64,000 bases of DNA. Source: Brachypodium distachyon. Lineage: Eukaryota; Streptophyta; Magnoliopsida; Poales; Poaceae. Each line of letters opens with the position of its first letter. Position 1 is the stretch's first letter. A program made the position numbers and the translations under genes. This document shows, in pieces, positions 1-11,228 of this stretch. Below the pieces are notes generated by a model. The model ran no database searches, had not been told where the DNA came from, and saw only the letters and a list, made by a program, of their open reading frames with translations. The stretch is taken from contig NC_016134.3 of NCBI RefSeq assembly GCF_000005505.3, positions 20,510,370 through 20,574,369 of the forward strand. The letters are read 5' to 3'.

Positions 1-120
1 AATCGTGTCGAGTTGCTCGATTAGATTGGATCGTTTTTCAGATTTTTTCTACTAGATCGAACTTGTTTTTGTCTTTTGATTTCGTGTGACGCAGGCTTTC
101 CATCAAACTTCCCGCCACAC

Positions 121-245
121 CACCGAGTCCCTCTTCGAATCCTACACCGAGTCCCTCGTCGAGTCCTACACCGAGTCCCTCTTCGAATCCTACACCGAGT
201 CCCTCGTCGAGTCCTACACCGAGTCCCTCTTCGAGTCCTACATCG
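121..245 (+). repeat. 24-bp tandem repeat in element leader
   Basis: About five head-to-tail units of 24 bp that begin CACCGAGTCCCTC and alternate between two variants (TTCGAATCCTA and GTCGAGTCCTA), giving a 48-bp higher-order period. It lies in the untranslated leader of the gypsy element and is followed at about 317-380 by an adenine-rich purine tract. Open frames across it are low-complexity by-products of the repeat. Confidence 0.85.
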
Positions 246-1320
246 AGTCAGCAAGTTATAGTGTTTCATAATAGATCGAATTTTGTTTAGAGATCAAGTT
301 GTTCGGAAAGTTGTGAAAAAAAAAAGAAAGGAAAGAAAAAAAAAGAAAAGAAAGAAAAACAAAACGAAAAAAAAAAGGAAGAGTTCGAGTCAGTTTCGGA
401 CCCGAGTCCAAGTAGAATTAGAGTTTCAGGTGGGTTTGACCCGTGTTCACTAAAACGGCCGTATCTTTTGCATACGAAGTCAGATTTGGACGTTCCAGGA
501 CTTTTCGGAAAGCTCTCGACAAGGCGCATCCTCTAAAATTAACGGCTCCTTGACCCTCAAATTCGGCTTCTAAGGTGGACTTTTCGTGCTCCGAAGTTTC
601 TGCACCCGTTTTTCGGCACCGGGGCAGTGCAATATATCTCAGTTTTCTCCACCGTCCGACCTCCGTTTCGAGTGATCTTGCACTTGTTGGAAAGCTTGTT
701 TTGATACGCTTCTAACCCATATTTTCTCATATTTTTCTGAGTTTTCCTTACGACAGCCTTTGCTATTCTCCTACAGACCGACGTGCAGCTTTCTGGTCTT
801 AACTTCTTTTGCGTTAGTTTCTGGGGATAAAAAAAACAGAAAAAAAATAGAAAAAAATAAGAAGCCAAACAGAAGGCCACAAAAAGAAAAAAAAAAGAGA
901 AAAAATACTCCCCAGAGATTTACTTGGTTTACCTTTAATTTGATCTTTCCTTTCTACCTTTTTCAGTATCTAGGCTTAGTTAATTTCTGTAATTCGTTCT
1001 TATCGACTCCAGCAGCTAGGACTAGCATTTTTGAGCATATTTTCAACTTTGCATTGCTGATTTGATTATTCGCTTTTCCTTGCTACTCACATAAGCCTCC
1101 AAGCTCCACAGATTCTACACCTAGGTTGGTTTGCCTCGAGGCATCAATACATTAATCTTCGGAGGGCTTGTTCTCGCCGCTGGCCATCACCTTCCTGTTT
1201 GCTGGGTAAGAACGAGTAAGAACTTGATTAAAAGTTGAGTGGAGTGATTTTTGAAACCCCACATCCTAGTAGTGCATAGGGACTTTTCCTTGTGATTTTT
1301 TTTCTTGTTTTCTCCTAACG

Positions 1321-1872
1321 ATGGCAGGTTCTGACGATGATTTACAAGGCCACTCTCCAGGCACAAAGGGCATTATTTCACATTTTGATCGCAAGCTTAG
1401 GCTTCGTAACGAGGAGCTGGATGAGGACGTTCGGGTTGCGAATGAGAGACTTGGAACCTTGGAGAGCGCGCACATTGAAACAAATACCAAGCTAACATGT
1501 TTACAGAATTCTGTTGCTACCATTAGTACTTCTCTGGCAGAAATCACGACGCAACTGGCGGCACTTGCTGCAACGACCATTGCTACACCGGGAGGAAACA
1601 ATACACACAACCAGCGGACCGCTAATAATGGTACCTTCGCAAGCGAGGTTGAGGAGAACGACGACGACTACTCCGCGGATACGGAACACGATGGGGCCGT
1701 AAACCATCACAACGTCCGTGATCGTCGCCGAACTCGTTTCAACCGCCGAGGTATGGGACCGACACGACCTCAAAGAGAGGAACATGACTCGTTGCATTCT
1801 ATTAAACTTAAGGTTCCTCCTTTTGATGGAAAATATGACCCTGATGCTTACCTTACAAGAAGGGGAGGATGA
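1321..1872 (+). pseudogene. gypsy gag, N-terminal fragment
   Basis: A 183-codon frame opens with ATG directly after the leader. It has a heptad-like region (about residues 25-85) and then the motif KLKVPPFDGKYDPDAYLT, which marks the start of the capsid-like gag domain in many grass gypsy elements. Right after this motif the sequence jumps to the end of the polyprotein and the frame stops two codons later. The nucleocapsid zinc knuckle and all enzymes are absent. Only a truncated gag could be made. Confidence 0.75.
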
Positions 1873-2182
1873 TGAGGACATCCCAAGTAATGATACAACC
1901 ACAGCCCCTACAGCACCTACACCTCAAGTACCGGAGATACATGGACCAATTACTAGAGCTCATGCACGACAACTAAATTATCAGGTACTTTCGTTCCTCG
2001 GTACTTCATTTAATATTCATGAGAATATGCTGCTGCCTAAGATGGGTTCTTTTATGTGTTTTAGGAATGAAGGACCTAGCTTGCACCTCAAGGATCAGCG
2101 TTGGACAGCAAACCATGGAGGTGGCAACAAGGTGGCGGGAGCTAGCTCAAGTGATGATTTCAAAACATTGAAACCGCCATAA
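1862..2182 (+). pseudogene. gypsy polyprotein C-terminal tail
   Basis: In the frame shifted by one base from gag, the sequence continues as LQEGEDDEDIP, then GPITRAHARQLNYQVLSFLG, an acidic stretch and a tail motif seen at the C-terminus of many gypsy polyproteins of grasses. The stop codon lies just inside the LTR. The fusion with gag is out of frame, which agrees with a deletion rather than a designed fusion. Confidence 0.65.
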
Positions 2183-2818
2183 CGAGAGATGAGAAGAAGG
2201 CCGCATCCTCTTCATCAATGGGATTTCGGCAAGTGGAGGATTCCCCCTCCAATGGGTATCTATGGGCCAAAGATGAGGGTTATAACCTTGCTTTATTGGG
2301 CCTAAGGCCATGTAATAGGGTCCAGCCAATTTTTAGATGTTTTCGTTGTGTTTTAGGAGGATTTCTAGGCCGTTTCGGAGTCCCTCAAGGACCTGTCCGA
2401 AAACCACCTAGTTCCCCTCCTATTTATACCCCATGAGCCCCCCATGGAGGGGTTTTGATTAGATAAAGTTTAGCCTTTGCTACTTTCGTGTAATCGCTGT
2501 GTCGGTTAGACCACCTGTTTTACCGTCATCAAGACTCCAACTATATTGAATATTCAGATTCGTGAACCTTCATATCTCCTATTCGCAATTTCAGATTGCT
2601 TTTCATCTTGTTCTTGCTTGTTCTTCGATTGCTTGCAGGAAGAAAGACCTTCGTGGTCAGGTTGATCGTGCCCCCGCGGGATCAATAACCTTCTGGAGTT
2701 GGTGTATCGATCGCTAAGGCGCTGCCTCCTAGGTTGTAGTCGGATCGTCAACGTCACCTCCTACCAAATCGATAACTAGGTATCTCATCGAAAGATCGGG
2801 ACACCCTCGAGGCTATCA
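2152..2818 (+). repeat. gypsy 3' LTR
   Basis: The limits are set by short inverted ends TGATGATT and GGCTATCA and by homology with the inverted copy at 11229-11901, which diverges at the same outer end. It contains a TATA-like TATTTATACC about 40% in and a poly(A)-signal-like AT-rich part. The length is 667 bp. The inner boundary is less certain than the outer one. Confidence 0.7.
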
Positions 2819-2944
2819 AACATGAAGAAGGAGATAGGGATTGGATCGGGGTCAGTGGTGATTGTGGGGAAGGACGGAGCGGGGGCGAAGGAGGCGTGGA
2901 GTTGATCGGGGGTGGGGAGGGAATCGTAGATCTCGTGTCTCTGG

Positions 2945-3942
2945 TTCTTGATTCGTGGGGAATCAAGATCTCGCCAAAGAGACGAACAGCCATCTTGTAT
3001 TTTTTTTTCGCCACTGACTCCCTTGCTGTCCAAGTCAACCGGCACAGGCAGTTCCCTAAGATATCCCCCATTTGCTCCATCTGCGGCATGGCCAAGAAGA
3101 CGGCTTCCACGCCGTCATGATCTGCACCAAAGCAAAAGCTCTTCGCGAAGCCGCTAGGGAGGTCTGGAACCTGCCCATGGAATCCAGCCTCCGCTATTCT
3201 GGCAAGGATTGGGTTCTGATCCTTCTCAGCCAAGTGAACCACGACAATCGCACCAAGCTCCTCTTCCTCCGGTGGCGTGCCTGGCACCTAAGGAACAACA
3301 TCATCTTTGGGAAAGGTGATGCCTCTGTCTCTGCTTCTGCTCAGTTCATTCAGTCCTATGCTTGCTCTATGTCTACTGCTGCAGGGAACCCCCCGGAACC
3401 GGACCGCAAGGGGATGAAGACCATACTCCCCTCCATTACTACCAAGGATCCAGTGCCCACAGCTCTCCTGTCCAACTGGACCCCTCCTGCCCTGGGGAAA
3501 GCGAAGCTGAATGTGGACGCTAGCTTCTCTCCCGGCAACGGGTTGGCTGCCTGGGGTGCTGTCCTCTGCGATGACGCCGGCGCCATCATTTTCTCAGCTT
3601 GGAACACCGGCCCCCTTGCTCCAATGCCCAGGAAGCGGAAGCCGTCGCCTGCCTGGAAGGCCTTAAGATCGCCATTCACCGCTGCAGCCTCCCCTTGGTG
3701 ATCGAAAGTGACTGTTCCCAGGTCATCTGTGCCCTCCGGTCCGGCTCGATTAGCAGATTGGCTATCCATGCCACCCTGTGTGACATCCGGCACCTTAGTT
3801 CCTCTGTTCCCGGGATTTACTTCAGCTACCCCTTACTAACAATGCAGTGGCCCATGAACTTGCTAGATTGGCCGCTAACTCTTTAGGTGGTGGCTTTGTT
3901 GTGTCGCCGGGAGGAGTATGTTTTTGGGCTGTAATAATTGAG
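2945..3942 (+). pseudogene. LINE remnant: zf-RVT plus RNase H domains
   Basis: The fragment is the C-terminal part of a plant non-LTR retrotransposon polyprotein. First comes a zinc-binding reverse-transcriptase tail (ISPICSICGM, then HAVMICTKA), then a linker rich in Trp and Arg, then an RNase H domain. The RNase H shows Asp in LNVDASFS, Glu in QEAEAVACLEGL, Asp in VIESDCSQV and the closing NAVAHELARLA helix. At least three frame changes are visible (near 3083, 3619 and 3840), so no intact protein is left. The endonuclease and RT parts are missing. The 126 bp between the upstream LTR end and this fragment are unassigned. Confidence 0.75.
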
Positions 3943-6660
3943 ATCTAATCGCTATTTGCGATTTCAATAATATTTTGACTTTGGTATCGACTGTGCTACA
4001 TTACGAGGTACTGTCGTAGTCGATAAGCTAGCATAGAACTCGAGAACCAGTATCGGCCAGATTATACCACCAGCAAACGTACTAGCTGACGCGAAATCAC
4101 ACTACACATGATTGAAGGTTATTAGTATATGTGAAGTAAAACGTTATATTCATGGGTCAAATTAATTATCTTTGACGGTTCAGGCAACAAACAAACTCTA
4201 GGAGTAAGCTGTCAAAAAACAAACTCTAGGAGTACAACTACATGACTGCACGCAGAAGCAGCATAGAAGTTGCTTCCGTTTGACACTTTGATCTTTTGGC
4301 CGCACTTTGGAGCCATCGGAACCGTTAATTGATCCCTTCAATTAATAATAAGCCAATTTTGATTCCATGCGACGGATGGTTGGAGCAGCAGAGCTTTCTC
4401 CTGCCCGGCGACTAGCTAGGCAAGAAAAAATAAAAGCAAAGCCCCTTTTAGCCAATAAGCTAGGCAAAAAGCTATTTTCTTCTTTCCCCTTTACTAGCTA
4501 CCTTCTGGCTGTAATACATACTCTCTGTTATAAATGACACGAGAGACGCAGGACGCCATTTTACACGATCGTCAAAATGTTCGCAACGGCCAAGATCAGT
4601 AGCCAACCCATACGTCAGAAGTACCTGTTTGAAGTTTTTCATGTATAGAAAAAGAATAGAAAAAAAAAGATCAACTCTTAACAAAAAATGGTACCGAGTG
4701 AACTGTCGCGGATGCTATGCTTTGATGCTTTACAAAAGAGTAGGCAACAAACGATCTCCGAATAAACAAATGGACGCTAATTAATAGCGTAAGGGCTGAT
4801 ATGGGCGTCGTAAGAAGAAAGCAGTAATTGAGGTAGGACTGTGAGAGATTTGCGCCTGCAAATGTTGCGCGGGTGTTTTCTGACCAGCGGGCGAAGGCAG
4901 GAACAGGGATCGGCATGGAGTACACCAACATCGCCAGATTCACTCAACGTAGAGAGCAGATATCTTTTTCAGAAAGCAAAAGTAAACTGGCGAGCAATGC
5001 AGCATGCATCAGGAGAACACCAGCCGTTCTTTGCTTCTCCCAAGTCCCAATGGCCTCTCGTAGTTAATTATAGTTTCTTAATTACTCAATCATGACCCCC
5101 TTTAACCCGCGTCCGTGGAACCATAGTCAAAGGCAGTATCAAAGGGTCAAGCACCCAGCTTAGTATGCATCCAGCATTCTTCTTGTTACGTATATGTTAC
5201 ACGACTTAATTAATAAGTAACACTCACTACATATATATACACCAAATTACATCGGCTGTACCTACTTATTTGCTTAACTACAAGGCATTAATTAAATTTG
5301 ATTTTTTTTTCGTTTTACTAATTGGTTAAAAATTGTTTTATGGCTTTGTTCGACACTTCTTTTATGAATAATATAATATTGGCTTGTAATCGCTGCAGAG
5401 ACCGGAGTCTTTTCCCTTCCGAAAAACCAAGAAAAAGGCTCTACACATTTTTTACCATTTCCATCCCTAAATTCTGGAGAGGCAAAGTCCAACAGATCGA
5501 ATTAACATGCACACGAAGTAATTAAGCAAGCTGAGAATTAAGCTGCTTTTCAACTGTGTTCCTGAAGCCTTGTGAGGCGATCATGTATATGGAAGCAACC
5601 AAGGGACAGCAGTGACGTGCGTGTGTGCATACGTGCACTAGTAACGGATCCGCGCGGCTAAGCTGGTACGTGTTTGTTCTGGCTCGTTGCTTCACACGCT
5701 TAGCCGGCCAGCTCTTTAGGGCCATTCTTGCATGTACGTACGTATGCACGTAACCGCGTGATAACTCCTAGTATTAACGTTACCGTGTGGCTATCATTGA
5801 TTAAAATCCGACGGTCAAACACATCGACTGATCTCTAACTAAAAATCAGACGACTTCTCAATAGCAAACCGTTAACGTTAATTCTTATACGTGCTTAAGT
5901 AAATACATATGTTTCAAGACGCGTGGCAGATAACCTCTGAGGAGCTTATCAGATAACTAAGCCAGATCTTATAGGAGGTTTCAAAAGTTATGTAAAGAAA
6001 TGTCGTGTATTAGGCCGGGGATGTGCCCTCTTTCTCGGAAAAAATAGATGTCATTAATTAACTTGAAACTACGAAACGCGGAAATTCCGAAAAAAGGATG
6101 AGATTCACCACACGCATGCGCATCTCCTGCTTGATTACATGAGTAACCAATGGCGGAGGCCGAGACGCGGGGGGGGGGGGGGGGGGGGGGGACCAAGATC
6201 TAAAAATCATGCCTAGGTCCTTATTTTTGTGTGTCTATTTTTGTGTTTGGCCCACCCTAACACTCGTTCTTTCTGATTTGGACCTTGTTATAATATTTTT
6301 CTGCCTCCGCCCTGTGGATAATAATTACTGCTACTTGACATGAGCCGGTGATATCGGTCTAAGTATCGTCTACGAGTTATATTCGATGTTTCTAAAAAAG
6401 ACACGAGGTTTGTATTTGATTTGCGGGGAAGTTATAGACTTGCATATGGAGTGCACCGTTCAATTCTACAAATAAATCCATGCATGCATTTGGGAAGGGG
6501 CAGACAAAGTGCAGTAGCGGTCGTTGGCCACTTTGTGTCAAGCATGATGATTATCTTTTGCTTAGCTCTTAGGCTGTGATTGAACAGGAATAGCTTGTGT
6601 GTGCAATTGCCGTCACACATACACACACACACAATAAGGCACGCCTTTTGGCCCTGAGAT
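3943..6660. other. SWEET upstream flank, no gene seen
   Basis: AT-rich intergenic DNA with short open frames only. I see no conserved protein motif, RNA gene or clear transposon termini. The notable features are a 23-nt guanine run (6169-6191) and a CA-rich stretch just before the promoter (about 6613-6633). Distal control elements of the SWEET gene may lie here. Confidence 0.5.
6169..6191 (+). repeat. poly-G homopolymer run
   Basis: Twenty-three consecutive guanines follow ACGC and precede ACCAAG, about 480 bp upstream of the SWEET TATA box. The run could form a G-quadruplex and is likely to vary in length; the exact count may also be a sequencing artefact. Confidence 0.85.
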
Positions 6661-6673
6661 TCCTTCCTAGCAC

Positions 6674-6681
6674 TATATAAA
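6674..6681 (+). promoter_or_regulatory. TATA box of the SWEET gene
   Basis: TATATAAA lies 187 bp upstream of the start codon in the context CACTATATAAACCCACCC. A start of transcription near 6705-6715 would give a leader of about 150 nt, normal for a plant gene. The C-rich sequence directly after the box resembles the TATA-proximal region of rice clade III SWEET promoters. Confidence 0.7.
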
Positions 6682-6860
6682 CCCACCCAAGCTCCAGCTC
6701 CCTTGAAGCTCTCTCACAATCAGTTCTCCCATTGAACCATCTCCACACAAGGGAGAGAAGAAATCTCGAAACGTAGCTACTTCCCGTAGCTGCACACAAG
6801 ACAGCTGTCTCGTTGATCTTCTCATCTGAAATCCGAAGCTAATTAAGGGGAGATCTATCA

Positions 6861-8996
6861 ATGGCTGGCCTCTCTCTTCAGCACCCCTGGGCCTTTGCCT
6901 TTGGCCTCCTAGGTATTTTGGTGTCTCTCTCGATAGATCCTTGTCCGAATAATTGAGATCTTTCCTTTTAATCTTCTCGTTGCTCTCTTTTTCCCTTTTC
7001 CTTTTTTTGCTGCTTTGGCAAAAACAATAGATTTTTTTTTGTCAGCATGCCCCATGAAGTGATCATCCTACCTATACACGTACATAGCTAGTTAGTGGGT
7101 TTTGCACTATGGGATAATGCATGCAATTTTAGGTTGTTTACCGAAGCAAAGAGCTTGCCAAAACAAGATTTCTCTTGGTGCACCTTAATGATCCTTCCTC
7201 TTCTGTCCCCTCCTTTATTCTTTTTATGTGGAAACTAAGACTGGTCATAATGAGGAGTAACATGAGGTAGTAACCTGCATATGTTACTAGTCTATGTTAC
7301 TACTTCAATAGTGGGTAGTAACATATTTGTGGTAACATAAAAGTCTCATTTACTAGTTTTATAGACTCATTATATCTTGGAAAGTGTGCTGTGATGGTAA
7401 CATATCTAGTTACTCCAACACTCTCTTTCTTTATTAATAACATGACACATCATCAAAATTGTTTAATTGTCACTTTAGTTACCATCTTTGTTAGTCTCAC
7501 TATGACTAGTCTAAAAGAAGGCTAATTAATCGTTATAAGGAGCATATTTAATTCATTCGTCATGGGAGCCGAGGAGATATACAAACATGCATTGTGAATT
7601 GCGATCGCAAATGATCGAATGAACTAAAGATGGCGTGTGAAGAAAAAAAAGAGTAGATAAAGGGCTCCAATAATATGTCGAGCTTTGCCTATGGTTGTGG
7701 AGTGACCTCACCTGACGCACACGGCACACAAGTTACGGGTCCCCCTGGCTAGTCATTATTGAAAGACGATGGACCGGCCGGCCTTTTGTGTAACGTACTG
7801 GCTAGCGTGTCTCCCTGTTTCTCGCAGCTGGCTAACTGACTCGCTTGAACTTTGTTTCTCTGCAGGCAACGTCATCTCCTTCATGACCTACCTGGCCCCA
7901 CTGTAAGAAACTACTAGCTAGCCTCTCGATACAATTTAAAGGCTGACGTGTCAATTAATTTCTCTCGCCATGGCCTGTTGGTGCCTGACGTGTCAATTGC
8001 ATGATGCAGGTCGACGTTCTACAGGATCTACAAGAACAAATCGACGCAGGGGTTCCAGTCGGTGCCCTACGTGGTGGCGCTCTTCAGCGCCATGCTATGG
8101 ATCTACTACGCGCTGCTCAAGTCGGACGGCTGCCTCCTCATCACCATCAACACCGCCGGGTGCGTGATTGAGACCATCTACATCGTCGTCTACCTCGCCT
8201 ACGCGCCCAAGCAGGCCAAGCTGTTCACGGCCAAGATCCTGCTGCTGCTGAACGTGGGCGTCTTCGGCATGATCCTCCTCCTCACCCTTCTCCTCTCCGA
8301 GGGCGAGAAGCGCGTCGTCATGCTGGGCTGGGTCTGCGTCGGCTTCTCCGTCAGCGTCTTCGTCGCGCCCCTCAGCGTCATCCGTCTGGTGGTGCGCACC
8401 AGGAGCGTGGAGTTCATGCCCTTCAACCTCTCCCTCTCCCTCACCCTCAGCGCCGTCGTCTGGTTCCTCTACGGCCTCCTCATCAAGGACAAATACGTAG
8501 CCGTAAGCTATATGCTCACGCCCACTGTTGTATTTAATCAGCAACACTTATTCACTCGCAAAAAAATCAGCGACATTTATTATGAATTGACATTTATTAT
8601 GAATTGAAGGGAATAGCTAATTAATGTATGTCAGTCTCAATTAAACTTGTTTCTTATGTGTGTGTTTTTTTTCAGCTACCCAACATTCTCGGGTTCGCCT
8701 TCGGGGTCATCCAGATGGGGCTGTACGCGCTTTACCGCAACTCGACGCCCAGGCCGGTGACCAAGGAGGTGGACGCGGAGTCCCATGACGGCGCCGCTCC
8801 CAAGGTGCCTGAGCATGTCGTCAACATCGGCAAGCTTGGTGCCGTCGAGCTCAAGACCACTGAAGTGTTCATTCACCCTGCCATCGAGTCGCCGCCCACA
8901 AAGGAGAACGGCGTTGCTCACGGTGCCGAGCAGAGCAGGGAGGGCGGCGTCGTCGTTGAGAAGGTCGACGAGGCAAGCCAGGTGGAGCAAGTCTAA
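6861..8996 (+). CDS. SWEET14-like: Clade III SWEET sucrose transporter (SWEET13/14-like)
   Basis: Four exons (6861-6912, 7866-7902, 8010-8502, 8676-8996) with GT-AG introns join into 903 nt, or 300 aa, in one open frame. The protein has seven predicted membrane spans in two MtN3/saliva repeats (about residues 10-97 and 132-216) joined by span 4, and a hydrophilic C-terminal tail. The four conserved transport prolines are at 29, 49, 150 and 167. The substrate-pocket Trp and Asn pairs are at W60/N77 and W181/N197. The start MAGLSLQHPWAFAFGLLG and the KDKYVALPN motif match rice SWEET11-15 type proteins, which export sucrose across the plasma membrane for phloem loading and seed filling. Position 31 is Ser (LAPLSTF), where most relatives have Pro. 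Length fits the family (about 300 aa). The three middle exons usual in many SWEET genes appear fused into one. The orthologue number is inferred from memory of rice sequences. Confidence 0.95.
7239..7511. mobile_element. MITE in SWEET intron 1
   Basis: A 273-bp AT-rich element has imperfect terminal inverted repeats: left GACTGGTCATAATGAGGAGT, right reverse complement GACTAGTCATAGTGAGACTA. It is flanked on both sides by TAA (7236-7238 and 7512-7514), a 3-bp target duplication typical of the PIF/Harbinger (Tourist) class. It carries no coding capacity and many internal GTTACTA/TAGTAAC palindromic motifs. It should be spliced out with the intron. Confidence 0.8.
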
Positions 8997-10235
8997 TCAT
9001 GGATGCATTGACCCATATGCATGCATCAAACTAAGAAGAGCGGGGCTTGTGATGTTCCGCTCTGGATGCATGTTGCATTAATTTGATGTGTGTTAATGTG
9101 TTGTTTCATACTGTAGCTCGTTGTAAGAGTTCTTGTTTTATTCTGGTCGTATGAATCAGTGTGTCAATAGCACTTCGACGATATGTGATATTATTGGTCT
9201 TCTTATGAATTTACCATTTCTGGCAAAACTTGCATGTTTTCGAGGCTGCTATATAGCGTAGCACGAAATTGGTTAAGTAAGTGGCAAGGAATCGTCGCGC
9301 GTCCATGCTTGGCTCGCCTTTTCCGCATTTCTTTCGGCGCCAAAACTGTAAACTAGTTCGAGCTTTTCGCGAACGCTTGTTGCGGTGTTGCCTAGCTACA
9401 ACCACCTATACAGCTACACGTACGGTTGCTGGAGATTTCTTTCTCTAACTGAAGTACTGAACCCGTCTTTTCGGGGCCTTCGCGATATCGCAGCTTCACA
9501 ACTCTAGCAAATCTACCACGAAGGTGTGCATGTATTTAGATTCAAAAGAAAAGGTGTGCATTTATTTTTTTTATTTTTTTTGACGAAAAGAGCACAGCGT
9601 GCACGTATTTTATTATGGCTTTGCTATTTTTTGGACGACTATTTCTTAATAAATGATAACAACCTTTTGATTCAATTGTTAAGATTCGTGCAACATTAAT
9701 GTAGATCTGATAGATAAAAAAATCTTCATTGAATAGCTACGATTGTCAACTGAGAAATAACTATTTCTTGAGCGACTGAGAAATAGACACTCCCATTTTA
9801 TTAAAACAAGTAAATTAGTCCAGATTTGATGACATTACTATTCTTGGCCGTGAGATGAAAGTGATAAACATAATCTCGCAAGTGGGCCAAATGTCCCACG
9901 GGGTTCAGTTGGAAAAATTGGTGGTTTGGACCTTTCTCTCGTAGCAACTGGCCCACACAAAGTTTCTTGAACAAGGCAATATGGCAACACGGTGGCGTGT
10001 AGTGCGCGCATTTTGATCGGTTTTAGATAAGTCTATGGTCGGGCTAAAGCAACATCCCAGGTTGGACGGTGCTGTTTACTGCACTCCTTGTTGTTGGGAT
10101 TGGACACGTGTATTGGCTGGTGTTTTGAAGCGCGCTAGTTTCTGAATCGACTCACTAGCACACAGTTTCAAAATATAATATTAAGATATAAAGGTCAAAG
10201 TAATTTATTACTCACTAGTAGTCGCCGTTCACCTG
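8997..10235. other. SWEET 3' UTR and intergenic DNA
   Basis: The first 200 bp after the stop look like a 3' UTR (T-rich, with ATTAATTTG and TTTATTCTGG stretches). The rest is AT-rich DNA with short poly-A/T runs. I see no coding motif, RNA gene or bounded transposon before gag-like sequence starts near 10236. Confidence 0.5.
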
Positions 10236-10528
10236 CCTCAGGGCAAAACGCGTGCGAGCCTAGTCCTCGCAGGAGGAGTCGATCTCCTCTTCGAGTCAAC
10301 AATCGCGATCCTGATCACCAAGGAAGCTACCATGAGGGCTCTCCCGAGTCAGATCATGAAACCTGCGGAGCACCATGCTTCAGCCGTCGTATTCGTCGAA
10401 CCAGGATGCCGAGAAATATCAAGCCACCGGCTGACCTGGACAAATATGATGGCACTTAGGAGTCCAGGACTTGGCTGGAGGACTATCTCACCGGAATTCG
10501 CTGTCAAGGCGGAACACGAACTACCGCT

Positions 10529-11095
10529 ATGCAGTGCCTCCAGCTTCAACTCAGGGGCCCAGCCCACACCTGGTTGAATAGCCTACGCGATGGCGAAATC
10601 ACCTCATGGGACGAGTTGGTCCAGGACTTCACGCGCAACTTCAAGGCCACATATCAACGACCGGTATCTCTTGAGCAGCTTCGAGCCTGCACTCAGCGCG
10701 AGGGCGAGTCCATCCGCTCATACATTCAGCGGTGGACCAACACAAAACAAGCCTCCGAGGAAAACTTTGATGAAAGCGCCATCGACGCATTCAAACGAGG
10801 TCTTCGTCGAGTCGAGCTCAAGGAAGAACTGGGTCGCGTCCGACCCGCAACCATCAACTACCTAATGGAAATGGCCAACCGGTGGGCCGATGGCGAGGAC
10901 TCGGTCCGCAATGAGCGCTGTCAGTCCCCGGACAACGGTGGAGACCGCTGTTTTGAACGCAGGAAGAAGCGCAAAGGACGCGCGTTCGAGGAACCAACTT
11001 CACTTGACTTCATCGCAGCCACCTCTCAGGCGGAGAGAGACCGCAGTGGCGAGCCTCGCGGGCACAATCCGCAGTGGCAACGCAAGGGAGGCTAG
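10529..11095 (+). pseudogene. gypsy gag core (capsid part)
   Basis: The frame shows the retrotransposon gag domain: LRGPAHTWLNSL, then the WDELVQDFTRNFKATYQRP block and the RVELKEELGR region, then a basic tail. Further gag sequence lies upstream in another frame (about 10240-10470, ending in PPADLDKYDG and a stop). The Cys/His-bearing continuation (CPFHVYKGKQG, HPLMECRRFKEL) follows after the stop at 11095 in a different frame, up to the LTR insertion at 11229. The gene is clearly non-functional. Confidence 0.75.
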
Positions 11096-11228
11096 ATCTC
11101 ACTCTCCCAACAGTTGGTGGCTCCTTGCCCATTTCACGTCTACAAGGGCAAACAAGGCAACATTAAGCCTAGCCACCCGCTGATGGAGTGTAGGCGCTTC
11201 AAGGAGTTACAGCTCGAGTTCGCGCGAG

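Larger units (their letters stand above)
1..2818 (+). mobile_element. Ty3/gypsy retrotransposon, 3' part, internally deleted
   Basis: This stretch reads as one plus-strand gypsy element cut by the left window edge. In order it holds a long untranslated leader (1-1320), the start of gag (1321-1872), the last codons of the polyprotein (to 2182) and a 3' LTR (2152-2818). Protease, reverse transcriptase, RNase H and integrase are all missing between the gag start and the polyprotein tail, so the copy is non-autonomous. The 5' LTR, if it survives, lies outside the window. A second copy of the tail plus LTR lies inverted at 11229-12185. Confidence 0.8.

Noticed and set aside
121..245. CRISPR-like short repeats
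   Set aside because: The 24-bp units are directly adjacent without spacers and lie in a plant retrotransposon leader.
21..271. Open frames over the 24-bp repeats on both strands
   Set aside because: They are low-complexity products of the repeat with no start context or homology.
2754..3287. 177-codon minus-strand frame
   Set aside because: It spans the LTR end and the LINE remnant and has no conserved motif.
8095..8547. 150-codon frame antisense to SWEET exon 3
   Set aside because: It is a GC-driven shadow of the sense exon, with repetitive acidic composition.
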